Shown here: piece after piece, positions 41,931-50,787 of the stretch
How positions within the stretch are numbered: position 1 is the stretch's first letter
Layout of the letters: each line of letters opens with the position of its first letter
NCBI GenBank assembly: GCA_030066905.1
Contig: JASJAR010000003.1
Coordinates: forward strand, 124,001 to 188,000
DNA length: 64,000 nt
Reading direction: 5' to 3'
DNA from: Paracoccaceae bacterium
GTDB taxonomy: Bacteria > Pseudomonadota > Alphaproteobacteria > Rhodobacterales > Rhodobacteraceae
Made by a program: the position numbers and the translations under genes
The notes under the pieces: generated by a model
Seen by the model: the letters and a program-made list of their open reading frames with translations, nothing else
What the model was told of the DNA's origin: nothing
The model's database searches: none

Positions 41931-43217
41931 CTATCGCCGATCGGTGGCAAGCTGGCGCTCGAGCCACTGCGAATATTGCGAGATGCCGTAGCAGATGATG
42001 AAGAAGAGGCAGGCGGCAAAGCCGAACACTTCCCAATAGACCCCGTTCCACTCGGTCGAGGCGAGGATCGGGCCCCGGATGATACCGACGAGATCGAACA
42101 TCGAGATGACCGAGACGAGGGTGGTGTCCTTGAAAAGCCCCACCGCGACATTGACGATGCCGGGGATCGAGATTTTGAGCGCCTGGGGCAGGATGATAAG
42201 CCGCATCGACTGGGCGTAGTCGAGGCCGAGACTGTCGGCGGCCTCGTATTGCCCGCGTGGGAGGGCAGCGAGCCCGCCCCGGATCACTTCGGCGATATAG
42301 GCCCCGGCGAACATCGTGATCATGATGATGACCCGGAGGATGAGGTCGAAATTCGTCCCCGGCGGCAGGAAATAGGCGAGCACCACGTTCGCCACGAAGA
42401 GGAGCGTGATCAGCGGCACACCCCGGACGAACTCGATGAAGATCACGCAGATCCATTTAATGATCGGCATCGAAGATTGGCGCCCGAGGGCCAGCACGAT
42501 GCCCAGTGGCAACGAGAGCGACACGCAGACCACCCCGAGGATCATGTTGAGCATGAAGCCCCCGATGTTGCGGGTCGCAACCTCGCGCAGCGCCAGCACA
42601 TCGCCGGCATTGGACGTGATGAAGCCCGACAGCCACCAGAAGATCGCCGCCGCGAGCACACCGCCGAGAAAGCCCATCGCAAAGGATTGGTCGACAAGGC
42701 GGGAATAGACGACATAGCCGACGACGAGGCCGAGAAGCGCGAGAACGGGGATCAGCACCGTCCCACCCCAGACGAGCCAATAGGCGAGGAACGGATAGAG
42801 CAGCGTGAAGTAGAGAAGCTTCCGCGGCACCGCCTGGAAGAGCACCGGCGCGAAGGCGACCCAGAGGAGCACGAAGGCGGTGACGGGGCGCCAGTAGATG
42901 TCGTTGGGATAGATCCCGAAGACCATCTGCCGCCAGGTGGCCTCGATGGCGGCAAAGCAGCCGCCCCGGTTTTCGCCCATCTGTTCGTTGCAGTCTCGAA
43001 CGGACTCGGCGTCCCAGACCCCGTTGAAGAACCAGGGCAGGAAACCGGAGAGCAGCGCGTAGATGCAGTAGAGCGCCGCGAGCGTCAGGACCGAGTTCAG
43101 AACCGACGAGAAGAGGTTCTCCCGCAGCCATTTGATGACGCCGGTCTCGGCGGCCGGTGGCGGGCTCGGGGGAAGCTGGTCGTGGCGAACGAAGGCGGCG
43201 GTGCGGGGCTCAGCCAT
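41931..43217 (-). CDS. aapM: Amino-acid ABC transporter permease (AapM/BztC)
   Basis: A 428-residue permease with about eight helices. The conserved EAA-type loop is EVIRGGLAALPRGQYEAADSLGLDYAQSMRLIILPQAL near the C-terminus. A periplasmic loop near residues 75-110 carries a Cys pair (DCNEQMGENRGGCF) that could form a disulfide. It pairs with AapQ to form the channel. The N-terminal 45 residues are cytoplasmic and Pro-rich. It is 26 bases from the aapQ stop. Confidence 0.92.
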   Translation of the reverse strand: MAEPRTAAFVRHDQLPPSPPPAAETGVIKWLRENLFSSVLNSVLTLAALYCIYALLSGFLPWFFNGVWDAESVRDCNEQMGENRGGCFAAIEATWRQMVFGIYPNDIYWRPVTAFVLLWVAFAPVLFQAVPRKLLYFTLLYPFLAYWLVWGGTVLIPVLALLGLVVGYVVYSRLVDQSFAMGFLGGVLAAAIFWWLSGFITSNAGDVLALREVATRNIGGFMLNMILGVVCVSLSLPLGIVLALGRQSSMPIIKWICVIFIEFVRGVPLITLLFVANVVLAYFLPPGTNFDLILRVIIMITMFAGAYIAEVIRGGLAALPRGQYEAADSLGLDYAQSMRLIILPQALKISIPGIVNVAVGLFKDTTLVSVISMFDLVGIIRGPILASTEWNGVYWEVFGFAACLFFIICYGISQYSQWLERQLATDRR

Positions 43218-43243
43218 TCATGCGTTCCTTTGGACCGACCATC

Positions 43244-44458
43244 TCAGCGCTCCTTCAGCTTCACGGCATTGTTGTAGACGTTCATGATCGCCGAGATCCC
43301 GAGCGACACCAGAAGGTAGAAGAGCATCAGCAGAAGGATCGCCTCGATCGCCCGGCCCGTCTGGTTGAGCGTAATGCCTCCGAGCGTGCCGGTGATGTCC
43401 ATGTACCCCACCGCAATCGCGAGCGAGGAGTTCTTGGTGAGGTTGAGGTATTGCGAGATAAGCGGCGGGATGATCACCCGGAGCGCTTGCGGCAGGATGA
43501 CGAGGCTCATGATCCGCCCCGGTCTCAGCCCGAGCGAAGCGGCCGCCTCGGTTTGGCCCTTCGAGATGGCCTGGATACCCGCGCGAACGTTCTCGGCGAT
43601 AAACGCCCCGGTGTAGAGCGCAAGCGCGAACCACAGCGCAATCAGCGAGCCGCGGACCTGAATGCCCCCGGTGAAGTTGAACCCGCCAAGCTCGGGATAT
43701 TCGAGCGTGATCGGCCGGCCCATGATGTAGAACATCAAGAGCGTCGGCAGCACGAGGATCGCGAGCGAGGGCCAGCCCATGGGCAGGAGCCGGCCAGTCT
43801 CGAAAAGGAGCTTCTTGGCGTAACGGCGGTAAAAGAAGATCGCCGCGATCGACAGGATGAAGGTTGCGACCACGACCATCGAACCATCGCCCCAGATCGG
43901 CCGCGGGACAAAGACACCGCGGTTCGTGAAAGCGACCGCGTCGAACAACATCGAGGCCTGCGCATCGTCCCCCCGGAAGGCCCTCGGCTGTGGCAGCGCA
44001 AAGGTCATGATCGAAAAGATGATCAGAATCCAGATCAGCACCGGCACATTGCGGAAGATTTCCACGTAGAACGACATCAGCTTCGCGACGATCCAGTTGT
44101 TGGACAGCCGCAAGACACCGGCGGCCACGCCCAGAACGGTCGCGGTGATGCAGCCCAGAAACGCCACGATCAGCGTGTTCATCAGCCCCACGACCGAGGC
44201 GCGCATATGCGTGTCCTGGCTCGAAAACGGGATGGGTTTTTGGTTGATGTCGTATCCGGCGGGGTCGCCGAGGAATTCGTAGGAGATGTCCTGGCCAAGG
44301 TCTTCGAGGTTCTGGGCGGCGTTGTTGGCCAGCCAGCCCATGAAAAGGATCAGCAAGATCAGCGCGATGAACTGGAACGTCAGGCTCCGGTACCGCGTGT
44401 CGTTGATCAGCATCGACAGGCGGAACGATGCCTGCGGCGGATCGGTGATAGACGTCAT
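43244..44458 (-). CDS. aapQ: Amino-acid ABC transporter permease (AapQ/BztB)
   Basis: A 404-residue permease with about eight hydrophobic helices. The coupling loop EFIAENVRAGIQAISKGQTEAAASLGLRPGRIMSLVILPQAL-like segment matches the family; its core reads GQTEAAASLGL. NFTGGIQVRGSLIALWFALALYTGAF precedes it. It forms a heterodimer with AapM. It is separated from aapJ by 118 bases that include a strong hairpin, which likely lowers permease expression relative to the binding protein. Confidence 0.92.
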   Translation of the reverse strand: MTSITDPPQASFRLSMLINDTRYRSLTFQFIALILLILFMGWLANNAAQNLEDLGQDISYEFLGDPAGYDINQKPIPFSSQDTHMRASVVGLMNTLIVAFLGCITATVLGVAAGVLRLSNNWIVAKLMSFYVEIFRNVPVLIWILIIFSIMTFALPQPRAFRGDDAQASMLFDAVAFTNRGVFVPRPIWGDGSMVVVATFILSIAAIFFYRRYAKKLLFETGRLLPMGWPSLAILVLPTLLMFYIMGRPITLEYPELGGFNFTGGIQVRGSLIALWFALALYTGAFIAENVRAGIQAISKGQTEAAASLGLRPGRIMSLVILPQALRVIIPPLISQYLNLTKNSSLAIAVGYMDITGTLGGITLNQTGRAIEAILLLMLFYLLVSLGISAIMNVYNNAVKLKER

Positions 44459-44537
44459 GCCAATGTCCCTGCTGGTTTGTCCCCGATGGCGCCTTTGGCG
44501 CGTCGGCCAGGGTCCCCACCCGCTAGGCCGAAAGTGA

Positions 44538-44565
44538 GAAGGGCGCGGTTTGACCCGCGCCCTTC
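44538..44565 (-). terminator. Intercistronic hairpin between aapJ and aapQ
   Basis: GAAGGGCGCGG pairs perfectly with CCGCGCCCTTC (11 pairs, six-base loop) just past the aapJ stop. There is no T-run, so partial termination or 3'-end protection of aapJ mRNA is more likely than full termination. Either would give an excess of binding protein. Confidence 0.7.
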
Positions 44566-44576
44566 GTCATGAGCTC

Positions 44577-45599
44577 TTAGCGGAACGGCGGCGAGTAGAG
44601 CAGGCCGCCATTGGTCCATTGTGCGTTCAGACCGCGTGCGAGGCCGATCGGGGTCGCCTCGCCGATGTTCTGTGCAAAGATTTCGCCGTAATTGCCGCCG
44701 GCCTTGATTGCGCGGACGGCCCAGTCGGCGTCGAGGCCGAGCATCTCACCGAGCCCGCCTTCGGTACCGAGCAGACGGTTGATCTCGGGATTGTCGCCAG
44801 GCGCCGCGGCGAGGTCGTCGATATTGGCCGAGGTGACACCAAGCTCTTCAGCGGCGATGAGCGCGTTCAGCGTCCAGCGCACGATGTCGCCCCACTCGTT
44901 GTCGCCGTGGCGAACGAGAGGCCCGAGGGGCTCTTTCGAGATGATCTCGGGAAGGATCACGTAGTCGCCCGGGTTCGGGAAGGACGACCGCTGGGCGGCA
45001 AGGCCCGAAGCGTCGGTGGTGTAGACGTCGCAGGCCCCGTCGAGGAACTGCTGTTTGGCTTCGGCCGCGGTCTCGATCGGCACCGGCTCATAGCTGATGT
45101 TGTTCACGCGGAAGAAGTCCGCGAGGTTGAGCTCGGTGGTGGTGCCGGTCTGAATGCAGACCGTAGCGCCGTCGAGGTCTTTCGCCGACGACACGCCGAG
45201 CGCTGCGGGCACCATGAAGCCCTGACCGTCATAATAGTTGATGCCGGTGAACTCGAGCTTGAGGTCGACGTCACGGCTGTAGGTCCAGGTGGTGTTCCGC
45301 GCGAGCATGTCGATTTCGCCGGAGTTCAGCGCGGTGAAGCGCACTTTGTTGGTGACCGGCACGAAGGTCACGGCCTCCGGGTCGCCGAGCACTGCGGCGG
45401 CGACGGCACGGCAGACGGCCACGTCGAAGCCTTCCCAGCGGTTGGTCTCCTGGTTCAGTTCGGCAAAGCCCGTCAGACCGGTCGAAACACCGCAGTTCAG
45501 CGACCCGCGGTCGGTGATGTCGTTCACGGTTTGCGCGGATGCAGCACCAGCAGCAACGGCAGCTACCGTGAGCGTGCCAAGCATCATTGTCTTTTTCAT
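44577..45599 (-). CDS. aapJ: Amino-acid ABC transporter substrate-binding protein (AapJ/BztA)
   Basis: A 340-residue periplasmic protein. The signal peptide (MKKTMMLGTLTVAAVAAGAASA) is cleaved before QTVNDI. The body is a type-2 solute-binding fold: GSLNCGVSTGLTGFAE, FDVAVCRAVAAAVLGD, GEIDMLARNTTWTYSRDV and TVCIQTGTTTE. The start chosen is ATG 45599, with GAGGA six bases upstream; ATG 45611 is possible. A six-pair hairpin (CCGCCC / GGGCGG, 45621-45637) lies in its leader. First gene of the operon; captures acidic and polar amino acids. Confidence 0.94.
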   Translation of the reverse strand: MKKTMMLGTLTVAAVAAGAASAQTVNDITDRGSLNCGVSTGLTGFAELNQETNRWEGFDVAVCRAVAAAVLGDPEAVTFVPVTNKVRFTALNSGEIDMLARNTTWTYSRDVDLKLEFTGINYYDGQGFMVPAALGVSSAKDLDGATVCIQTGTTTELNLADFFRVNNISYEPVPIETAAEAKQQFLDGACDVYTTDASGLAAQRSSFPNPGDYVILPEIISKEPLGPLVRHGDNEWGDIVRWTLNALIAAEELGVTSANIDDLAAAPGDNPEINRLLGTEGGLGEMLGLDADWAVRAIKAGGNYGEIFAQNIGEATPIGLARGLNAQWTNGGLLYSPPFR

Positions 45600-45798
45600 G
45601 TGTATCCTCATCCTGGTTTTCCGCCCTTTTCGGGCGGTTGGCCCCCTCTGTGACGAAGGAGTTCTCGTTGCAACAAGTCACTTCTCGCCGCGCGAGAGTT
45701 TGCTCGCATTCAAGGTATCGGGTCAAGGGCGGGGCGGAAAAATTCGGAGCGCTCCGGGCCTTGGAAAACAAGGAAAAAATACTGTTAGCGCTTAAAGC

Positions 45799-46515
45799 TC
45801 AGGCAGGCCGTCGGGACAGTGCGTAGAATCGCAGCGCCTGTTTCACCGCCGCCTCCCGCGCCGCGGCGGCGGCCTCGGCCTCGGCGTCCGCTCCCCATTG
45901 CTCGGCCTGCCAAAGCTCGTCGATTCGGGCGTCCCGCCAGAGGTCCCCGGGCTCGACCCGGCCCTCAAGCCCGGCAAGACCGAGTACCAGCGAGCCGGTG
46001 AGCGTGACGACTTCGTGGAGGGCCGTCAGAGCATGGGGGTCGAGCCGGTGCACCGCCCGTCGGAGCAGGTCGAGGGCCGCGGCATCCTGGGCCGCCGGCA
46101 TCACACCGAAGACCGGCTCGAGCCGCGCGCCATAGGCCTCCGCCGCCCAGTCGAGATAGGGGTCCCAGGCCGCATCCTGACGTTCGATGAGTTCCTCGGG
46201 ATGGGTGGCGCGGTAGCACAACAGATCCGTTTCGGCATAGCCGGCGAGCATGTCGGCCACCGGCCCCGGGTCCGGCGCGACCTTGTCGATGGCGGAATTC
46301 AGCGCCCGCGTGAAGGGCATTGTCTCCGGCCGGATCTCCTCCGTCTGCGCTTCCCATTCGGCGGCCACCGCCGCGGCCAGCGCTTCGGTGGGCGACAGAA
46401 GCGACGCGCGCCCCGGCGTCTTGATCGGCCGCTCATCGAGGAGCACCGCCCAGCCGGCCGCCTCCTGTCCGACCCGCACGGCGCTCCAGAACCGGCGTGG
46501 CGCCCAGCCGGTCAT
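45799..46515 (-). CDS. ATP12-family F1-ATPase assembly chaperone
   Basis: A 238-residue protein. WAVLLDERPIKTPGR, AVAAEWEAQTEEIRPETMPFTRALNSAIDKV and DLLCYRATHPEELIERQDAAWDPYLDWA are ATP12 hallmarks. In mitochondria ATP12 binds free F1 alpha subunits; alphaproteobacteria carry the ancestor. The F0 genes lie at 9.4-12 kb here, far away. ATG 46515 overlaps the HAD stop (ATGA). Last gene of the rarA operon. Confidence 0.93.
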   Translation of the reverse strand: MTGWAPRRFWSAVRVGQEAAGWAVLLDERPIKTPGRASLLSPTEALAAAVAAEWEAQTEEIRPETMPFTRALNSAIDKVAPDPGPVADMLAGYAETDLLCYRATHPEELIERQDAAWDPYLDWAAEAYGARLEPVFGVMPAAQDAAALDLLRRAVHRLDPHALTALHEVVTLTGSLVLGLAGLEGRVEPGDLWRDARIDELWQAEQWGADAEAEAAAAAREAAVKQALRFYALSRRPA

Positions 46516-47189
46516 GCCGGCACCGCCGAGACCGCGCGAAGCGCTGCCGGAAGCGCCGCGAAATCCGCGATGATCGCGTCGGCACCCGCCGCCCTCAGCA
46601 TGTGCTCGGGATGATAGCCCCAGGTCACGCCGATCGTCGCCACCCCGGCCGCGCGGCCCATTTCGATATCGTACGCGGTATCGCCCACGAGCACCGTTCG
46701 GGCGGGCGCGACACCGGTCTCCCGGCAGGCCGTGTCGACCATCGACGGATGCGGTTTCGACGGGTGCTCATCGGCCGTCTGGCAGGTGGCGAAGAGCCCG
46801 GCGAGATCGTGTGCGGCAAAGACATGCCGCAGCCCGCGCCGCGACTTGCCCGTCGCGACCCCGAGCAGAACGTCTTCGAGCCCGTGGAGACGCTCAAGCG
46901 CCTCGATGGCACCGGGATAGAGAGGCGACGGCGAGTGGTAGCCATCGAGGGTCGCGAAGGCGGCCCGGTAGGTCTCGGCCCATTGATCGCATTCGGCCGG
47001 CCCGAGGTCCGGTTCAAGCCGAGCGATGGCCACCGGCAGCGACAGCCCGACCACCGACAGGAGCGCCGACCGCTCCGGCGGCGTCCGCCCTGAGGCAGCA
47101 TACATCGCACCGAATGCGGCTGCGATATGGGCCTGGCTGTCGACAAGGGTGCCGTCGACGTCGAAAAGAACGAGCGACAGGTCTGTCAC
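46512..47189 (-). CDS. HAD-superfamily phosphatase (phosphoglycolate phosphatase-like)
   Basis: A 225-residue hydrolase. Motif I is VLFDVDGTLVDSQAHI with the nucleophile Asp. Motif II is GVATGKS. Motif III Lys is in HPSKPHPSM, and motif IV is VLVGDTAYDIEMGRAAG. The helical cap type fits Gph/PGP, but substrate is not proven. Start GTG 47189 overlaps the rluC stop; the end overlaps the ATP12 start. Both couplings suggest tight co-expression. Confidence 0.9.
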   Translation of the reverse strand: MTDLSLVLFDVDGTLVDSQAHIAAAFGAMYAASGRTPPERSALLSVVGLSLPVAIARLEPDLGPAECDQWAETYRAAFATLDGYHSPSPLYPGAIEALERLHGLEDVLLGVATGKSRRGLRHVFAAHDLAGLFATCQTADEHPSKPHPSMVDTACRETGVAPARTVLVGDTAYDIEMGRAAGVATIGVTWGYHPEHMLRAAGADAIIADFAALPAALRAVSAVPA

Positions 47190-48229
47190 AACCCCTCCTC
47201 AAACGGGTCGGCTGGCACCTCATCGGCCCGCCAGCCGAGGAACTCCCAGGTCCGCTCCATGTGCTCGGGCAAGGGGGCGACGAGCGTCACCCGCCGCCCG
47301 GTTTCCGGGTGGTCGAAAGCGAGCGATCTTGCGTGCAGGTGGAGCTTGCGAGACACCGCGCCGCCGAGGCCCGCGCCCCAGCCGTCGCCGAGGTTCTCCT
47401 GACCCGACCCGCCGTACTTCCCGTCCCCGACAATCGGGTGGCCAAGCTCGGCCATATGGGCGCGAAGCTGATGCGTCCGGCCCGTGACCGGTACGAGCGC
47501 GACCCATGACACCCGCCCGCCGAGCCCCGAAAGCACCGCATAATCGGTTGTCGCGCGCTTGGCGTCGGGGGTTCCGGCGACGGCATCGGGGTGGATGCAG
47601 CGCATCTTCTCGGCCCGGCCGCCGGCCTTCACCAGACCGTAGCGGATGGTACCCATCGCGGGTCTCGGCGTGCCGGCCACCGCCGCCCAGTAGATCTTGC
47701 GGGTTTCGCGGGACTGGAACGCCTCGGCGAGCTTTGCCGCCACGCTGCGGCTGCGCGCCATCAGCAGCACACCCGATGTGTCCTTGTCGAGCCGGTGCAC
47801 GAGACGCGGCTTTTCGGGCGCCCCGAACCGCAAGGCCTCGGCAAGCCCATCGACATGGCGGGGCTGTTTCGACCCCCCTTGGGTCGGCAGGCCGGGGGGT
47901 TTGTTGAGCGCGAGGATATGGTCATCGCGCCAGATGACCGCGGCCCGGATCATCTCCGCATCCTCCGCAGAAGGCATCGATCTGTCGTCCGAAAGATCGC
48001 CTTTCGATCCTTCGGATGAGGGCACGGGCAGCGGCGGCAGGCGCACCGCCGCACCCTCTTCGACCCGCGTCGAGGCCTTGACCCGGCCGCCGTCGACCCG
48101 GATTTCGCCCTTGCGGCACATCTTCTCGATGCGGCCCTGGGGCACATGGGGAAAACGCCGGCGTAGCCAGCGGTCGAGGCGCTGATCGCCCTCGCCCGCG
48201 GCCACCGTGAGGGTCTGCACGCCGCTCAT
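47186..48229 (-). CDS. rluC: Ribosomal large subunit pseudouridine synthase, RluC/RluD type
   Basis: A 347-residue enzyme. The S4 RNA-binding domain (GDQRLDRWLRRRFPHVPQGRIEKMCRKGEIRVDG) comes first. The catalytic domain contains HRLDKDTSGVLLMARS with the nucleophilic Asp, GTIRYGL, and GRTHQLRAHMAELGHPIVGDGKYGG. RluC modifies 23S rRNA near positions 955, 2504 and 2580. The start chosen is ATG 48229; a longer open frame to 48556 covers the crcB repeat gap and is unlikely. Coupled to the HAD gene. Confidence 0.92.
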   Translation of the reverse strand: MSGVQTLTVAAGEGDQRLDRWLRRRFPHVPQGRIEKMCRKGEIRVDGGRVKASTRVEEGAAVRLPPLPVPSSEGSKGDLSDDRSMPSAEDAEMIRAAVIWRDDHILALNKPPGLPTQGGSKQPRHVDGLAEALRFGAPEKPRLVHRLDKDTSGVLLMARSRSVAAKLAEAFQSRETRKIYWAAVAGTPRPAMGTIRYGLVKAGGRAEKMRCIHPDAVAGTPDAKRATTDYAVLSGLGGRVSWVALVPVTGRTHQLRAHMAELGHPIVGDGKYGGSGQENLGDGWGAGLGGAVSRKLHLHARSLAFDHPETGRRVTLVAPLPEHMERTWEFLGWRADEVPADPFEEGL

Positions 48230-48268
48230 CGCGGCGCCATTGAGGGCTCCGCCCCCGCGCTTCGCGCT

Positions 48269-48299
48269 CCCCCGCGGTACTTTTGCCAAGATGAAGACG
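48269..48299. repeat. Intergenic repeat (TCTTCATCTTGGC family, reverse orientation)
   Basis: CCCCCGCGGTACTTTTGCCA followed by AGATGAAGACG is the reverse complement of the element at 32261-32288 with few changes. It lies in the short gap between crcB and rluC, inside an operon, so it does not fully block transcription. Confidence 0.7.
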
Positions 48300-48302
48300 C
48301 CT

Positions 48303-48692
48303 TCACGGCAGCGCCCGCCCGACAACGAGCCCTCCATAGGCGGCCGCGAGGCTGAGTCCGACCGAGGCGAAGACGTAACCCGCCGCCGCGCCGAGCCGGC
48401 CGTCTTCCAAGAGACGGATGGCGTCGAGGGAGAAGGTGGAAAAGGTTGTGTATCCGCCGAGGAGGCCAGTGACAAAGAACGGCCCCCAATCCTGCGATAT
48501 GCGGTGCCCCGACAGAAGCGCCCAGGCGATGCCGATGAGAAACGAACCCGAGACATTGACGAAGATCAGCCACCAGGGCCAGGCCGCCGTGCCGTAGACG
48601 CCGGTGAACGGGCGCGCGGCGAGGACCCTCAGGACCGCGCCGAGCGCCCCGCCGAGTGCAACCGGCGCATATGTCTGAACGAGATGGAACAT
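48303..48692 (-). CDS. crcB: Fluoride channel CrcB/Fluc
   Basis: A 129-residue protein with four hydrophobic helices. LGGALGAVLRVL, VNVSGSFLIGIAWAL and TGLLGGYTTFSTFSLDAIRLL are diagnostic; the Phe and Thr side chains of the last motif line the pore. It exports fluoride as an antiparallel dimer. It lies 34 bases after rarA. No fluoride riboswitch is visible in front of it, so expression probably follows the operon. Confidence 0.95.
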   Translation of the reverse strand: MFHLVQTYAPVALGGALGAVLRVLAARPFTGVYGTAAWPWWLIFVNVSGSFLIGIAWALLSGHRISQDWGPFFVTGLLGGYTTFSTFSLDAIRLLEDGRLGAAAGYVFASVGLSLAAAYGGLVVGRALP

Positions 48693-48726
48693 GCCAATTG
48701 CGATGTCACCGCTTGGCCATCGGATG

Positions 48727-50043
48727 TCAACTTTGCCGCCTGGCGCGGAGCCCCGCGAAGTAGTCGAGCCGCTTTTTCAACTCGCGCTCGAAGCCGCGCT
48801 CGGGAGGGGCGTAGAGCACCGGGCGGGACATGCCGTCGGGGAAATAGTTCTGACCCGAAAACCCGTCCTCGGCGTCGTGGTCGTAGGCATAGCCCGCACC
48901 GTAGCCCTGCTCCTTCATCATCGCCGTCGGGGCGTTGAGGATGTGTTTCGGCGGGGGTTCCGAGCCCGTCTCCCGCGCCAGCGCCCGGGCCGCTTTATAG
49001 GCGGTGTAGACCCCGTTCGATTTCGGCGCGAGGGCGAGGTAGACGAGCGCCTCGGCGATTGCCAGTTCGCCTTCGGGCGAGCCGAGCCTCTCGTAGGTCT
49101 CCCAGGCCGAGACGCAGACTGCATTGGCCTGCGGGTCGGCCAGACCGATGTCTTCCACCGCCATCCGGGTGATCCGACGGGCGAGATAGCGCGGGTCCTC
49201 GCCGCCTTCGAGCATCCGCGCGAACCAGTAGAGCGCGGCATCGGGGTCGGAGCCGCGGACCGACTTGTGCAGCGCCGAGATCAGATTGTAATGGGCATCG
49301 CCCGACTTGTCGTATTGCGCCGCCCGGCGCTGGAGCCGTGCGGTGAGTGCAGCGGTGCCGACCTTTTCCTTCGCCCCCCATGCCGCCACCTGCTCGACGA
49401 GGTTCAGAAGCGCCCGCCCGTCCCCGTCGGCCATCTCCAGCAGCGCCTCGCGCGCGGGGCCGTCGAGCGGCAGCGGCCCGACCTCCTTCTCGGCCCGCTG
49501 CGCCAGCCGTTCCAGTGCGGCGAGATCGAGACGTTCGAGCACGAGAACCTGCGCGCGCGACAGAAGCGCCCGGTTAAGCTCGAACGACGGGTTTTCCGTG
49601 GTCGCACCCACAAGGAGGATCGTGCCGTCCTCCATATGGGGAAGAAACCCGTCCTGCTGGGCCCGGTTGAAGCGGTGGATCTCGTCGACGAAGAGAAGCG
49701 TGCCCTGCCCGTTCCCATGGCGCAGTTTTGCCGCCTCGAACACCTTCCGAAGCTCCGCGACCCCGGTGAAGATCGCGCTGATCTGGACGAAGGAGAGATC
49801 GGTCTCGGCGGCTAGAAGCCGGGCGATGCTCGTCTTGCCGGTCCCGGGCGGCCCCCAGAGGATCAGCGAGGTAAGGTGGCCGGTGGCCAGCATCGCCCCC
49901 AGCGGCCCGTCGGGGCCGAGCAGATGGTCCTGTCCGATCACCTCGGCGAGCGTTTTTGGCCGCAGCCGGTCCGCGAGGGGGTGGGGCGCGGCGTCGGCCC
50001 CGGGCGTGGCGTCCTTCGGCGCCTGATCGAAAAGGTCGGCCAT
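48727..50043 (-). CDS. rarA: Replication-associated recombination protein RarA (MgsA)
   Basis: A 438-residue AAA+ ATPase that acts at stalled replication forks with SSB. Walker A is GPPGTGKTSIARLLA, Walker B is LLFVDEIHRFNRAQQD, sensor 1 is LLVGATTENPSFELN, and the C-terminal tetramerisation region is present (GSDPDAALYWFARMLEGGEDPRYLARR). First gene of the rarA-crcB-rluC-HAD-ATP12 run. Its start lies 130 bases downstream of luxI, separated by a terminator. Confidence 0.96.
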   Translation of the reverse strand: MADLFDQAPKDATPGADAAPHPLADRLRPKTLAEVIGQDHLLGPDGPLGAMLATGHLTSLILWGPPGTGKTSIARLLAAETDLSFVQISAIFTGVAELRKVFEAAKLRHGNGQGTLLFVDEIHRFNRAQQDGFLPHMEDGTILLVGATTENPSFELNRALLSRAQVLVLERLDLAALERLAQRAEKEVGPLPLDGPAREALLEMADGDGRALLNLVEQVAAWGAKEKVGTAALTARLQRRAAQYDKSGDAHYNLISALHKSVRGSDPDAALYWFARMLEGGEDPRYLARRITRMAVEDIGLADPQANAVCVSAWETYERLGSPEGELAIAEALVYLALAPKSNGVYTAYKAARALARETGSEPPPKHILNAPTAMMKEQGYGAGYAYDHDAEDGFSGQNYFPDGMSRPVLYAPPERGFERELKKRLDYFAGLRARRQS

Positions 50044-50109
50044 GGACGGTCTCTAGACGGTTCCGGCACCGGTTTGAACCGAAAGCGCCGGTGCCGCCTT
50101 GGCGGGAAC

Positions 50110-50140
50110 GAAGAAAGGGCGGCCGAGACCACGGCCGCCC
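50110..50140 (-). terminator. Intrinsic terminator of luxI
   Basis: On the minus strand, GGGCGGCCG-TGGTCT-CGGCCGCCC forms nine perfect pairs, followed by TTTCTTCG. It starts 33 bases past the luxI stop and separates quorum sensing from rarA. Confidence 0.8.
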
Positions 50141-50172
50141 CCCACAACTCCACCCGGTCGAGGACTTGCGCG

Positions 50173-50763
50173 TCAGTGAAGCGACGCGGTGAAGTCCATC
50201 GACACGACCTGGTTGTCCACCCCTTCGATCTCCATCACGGGCCCCATCGCTGTCATGCTGACGCCAACCCGGCCTGCCCAGCGCGGCCAGTTGGCATTCA
50301 GCAGCGTCAGGCACCGCGTGGCTCCGAGTTCGCGCGCCGCACGGGCCAGTTCGAAGACGAGCCGCGCATGGACCCGGCGCCGGAGTTTGGCCGGGACGCG
50401 GTGCGACACGAAAAGCCGCGAGCTTTCCCAGACCGTGTTCGACACCGGCGCCTCCTCATAGAGCAGGTTCGACGGGATCGTGTCGAGGAGCCCGCGTTGG
50501 GCGTCGCGTATCATGTAGCTGTAGATGCCGCATTTCGTCGTCGTCGGGGTGAGCCGGTTGCCGGCGAGCACCTCGCCCAGCGCATCGTGGACCACAACCC
50601 AGCGCGAGGCGGGCGTGTCGTACTGATCGTACTCCATCCCGTCGGCCTCCGGCAGCTCCCAGTGGTTGTGCTGGATGAAGAGTTCGTGGCGCGCCCGGAG
50701 CATGTTCGCGAAGAGTTCGCCATGGTTGTGGATGTTTGCAAAAGACAGTGTGGTGGTCTGCAT
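50173..50763 (-). CDS. luxI: Acyl-homoserine-lactone synthase, LuxI family
   Basis: A 196-residue protein. The invariant LuxI residues fall at the classical positions: Arg25, Phe29, Trp35, Glu44, Asp46, Asp49 and Arg70 (region RHELFIQHNHW, EYDQYD, GNRLTPT). Glu113 and Arg116 in WESSRLFVS match LuxI Glu101 and Arg104 after a 12-residue insertion between. It should join S-adenosylmethionine to an acyl chain; chain length cannot be read. ATG 50763 has GGAGA seven bases upstream. A perfect palindrome lies 24 bases before the start. It follows luxR on the same strand. Confidence 0.93.
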   Translation of the reverse strand: MQTTTLSFANIHNHGELFANMLRARHELFIQHNHWELPEADGMEYDQYDTPASRWVVVHDALGEVLAGNRLTPTTTKCGIYSYMIRDAQRGLLDTIPSNLLYEEAPVSNTVWESSRLFVSHRVPAKLRRRVHARLVFELARAARELGATRCLTLLNANWPRWAGRVGVSMTAMGPVMEIEGVDNQVVSMDFTASLH

Positions 50764-50787
50764 AGCCTAGTCTCCATGTTGAGGGTG

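Noticed and set aside
41277..43277. 666-codon plus-strand frame across aapP and aapM
   Set aside because: Antisense shadow; its translation is charged and repetitive, while the minus strand encodes two recognisable transporter proteins.
48269..48302. Fluoride riboswitch near crcB
   Set aside because: The repeat lies downstream of crcB, not in its leader, and matches an intergenic repeat family seen elsewhere.
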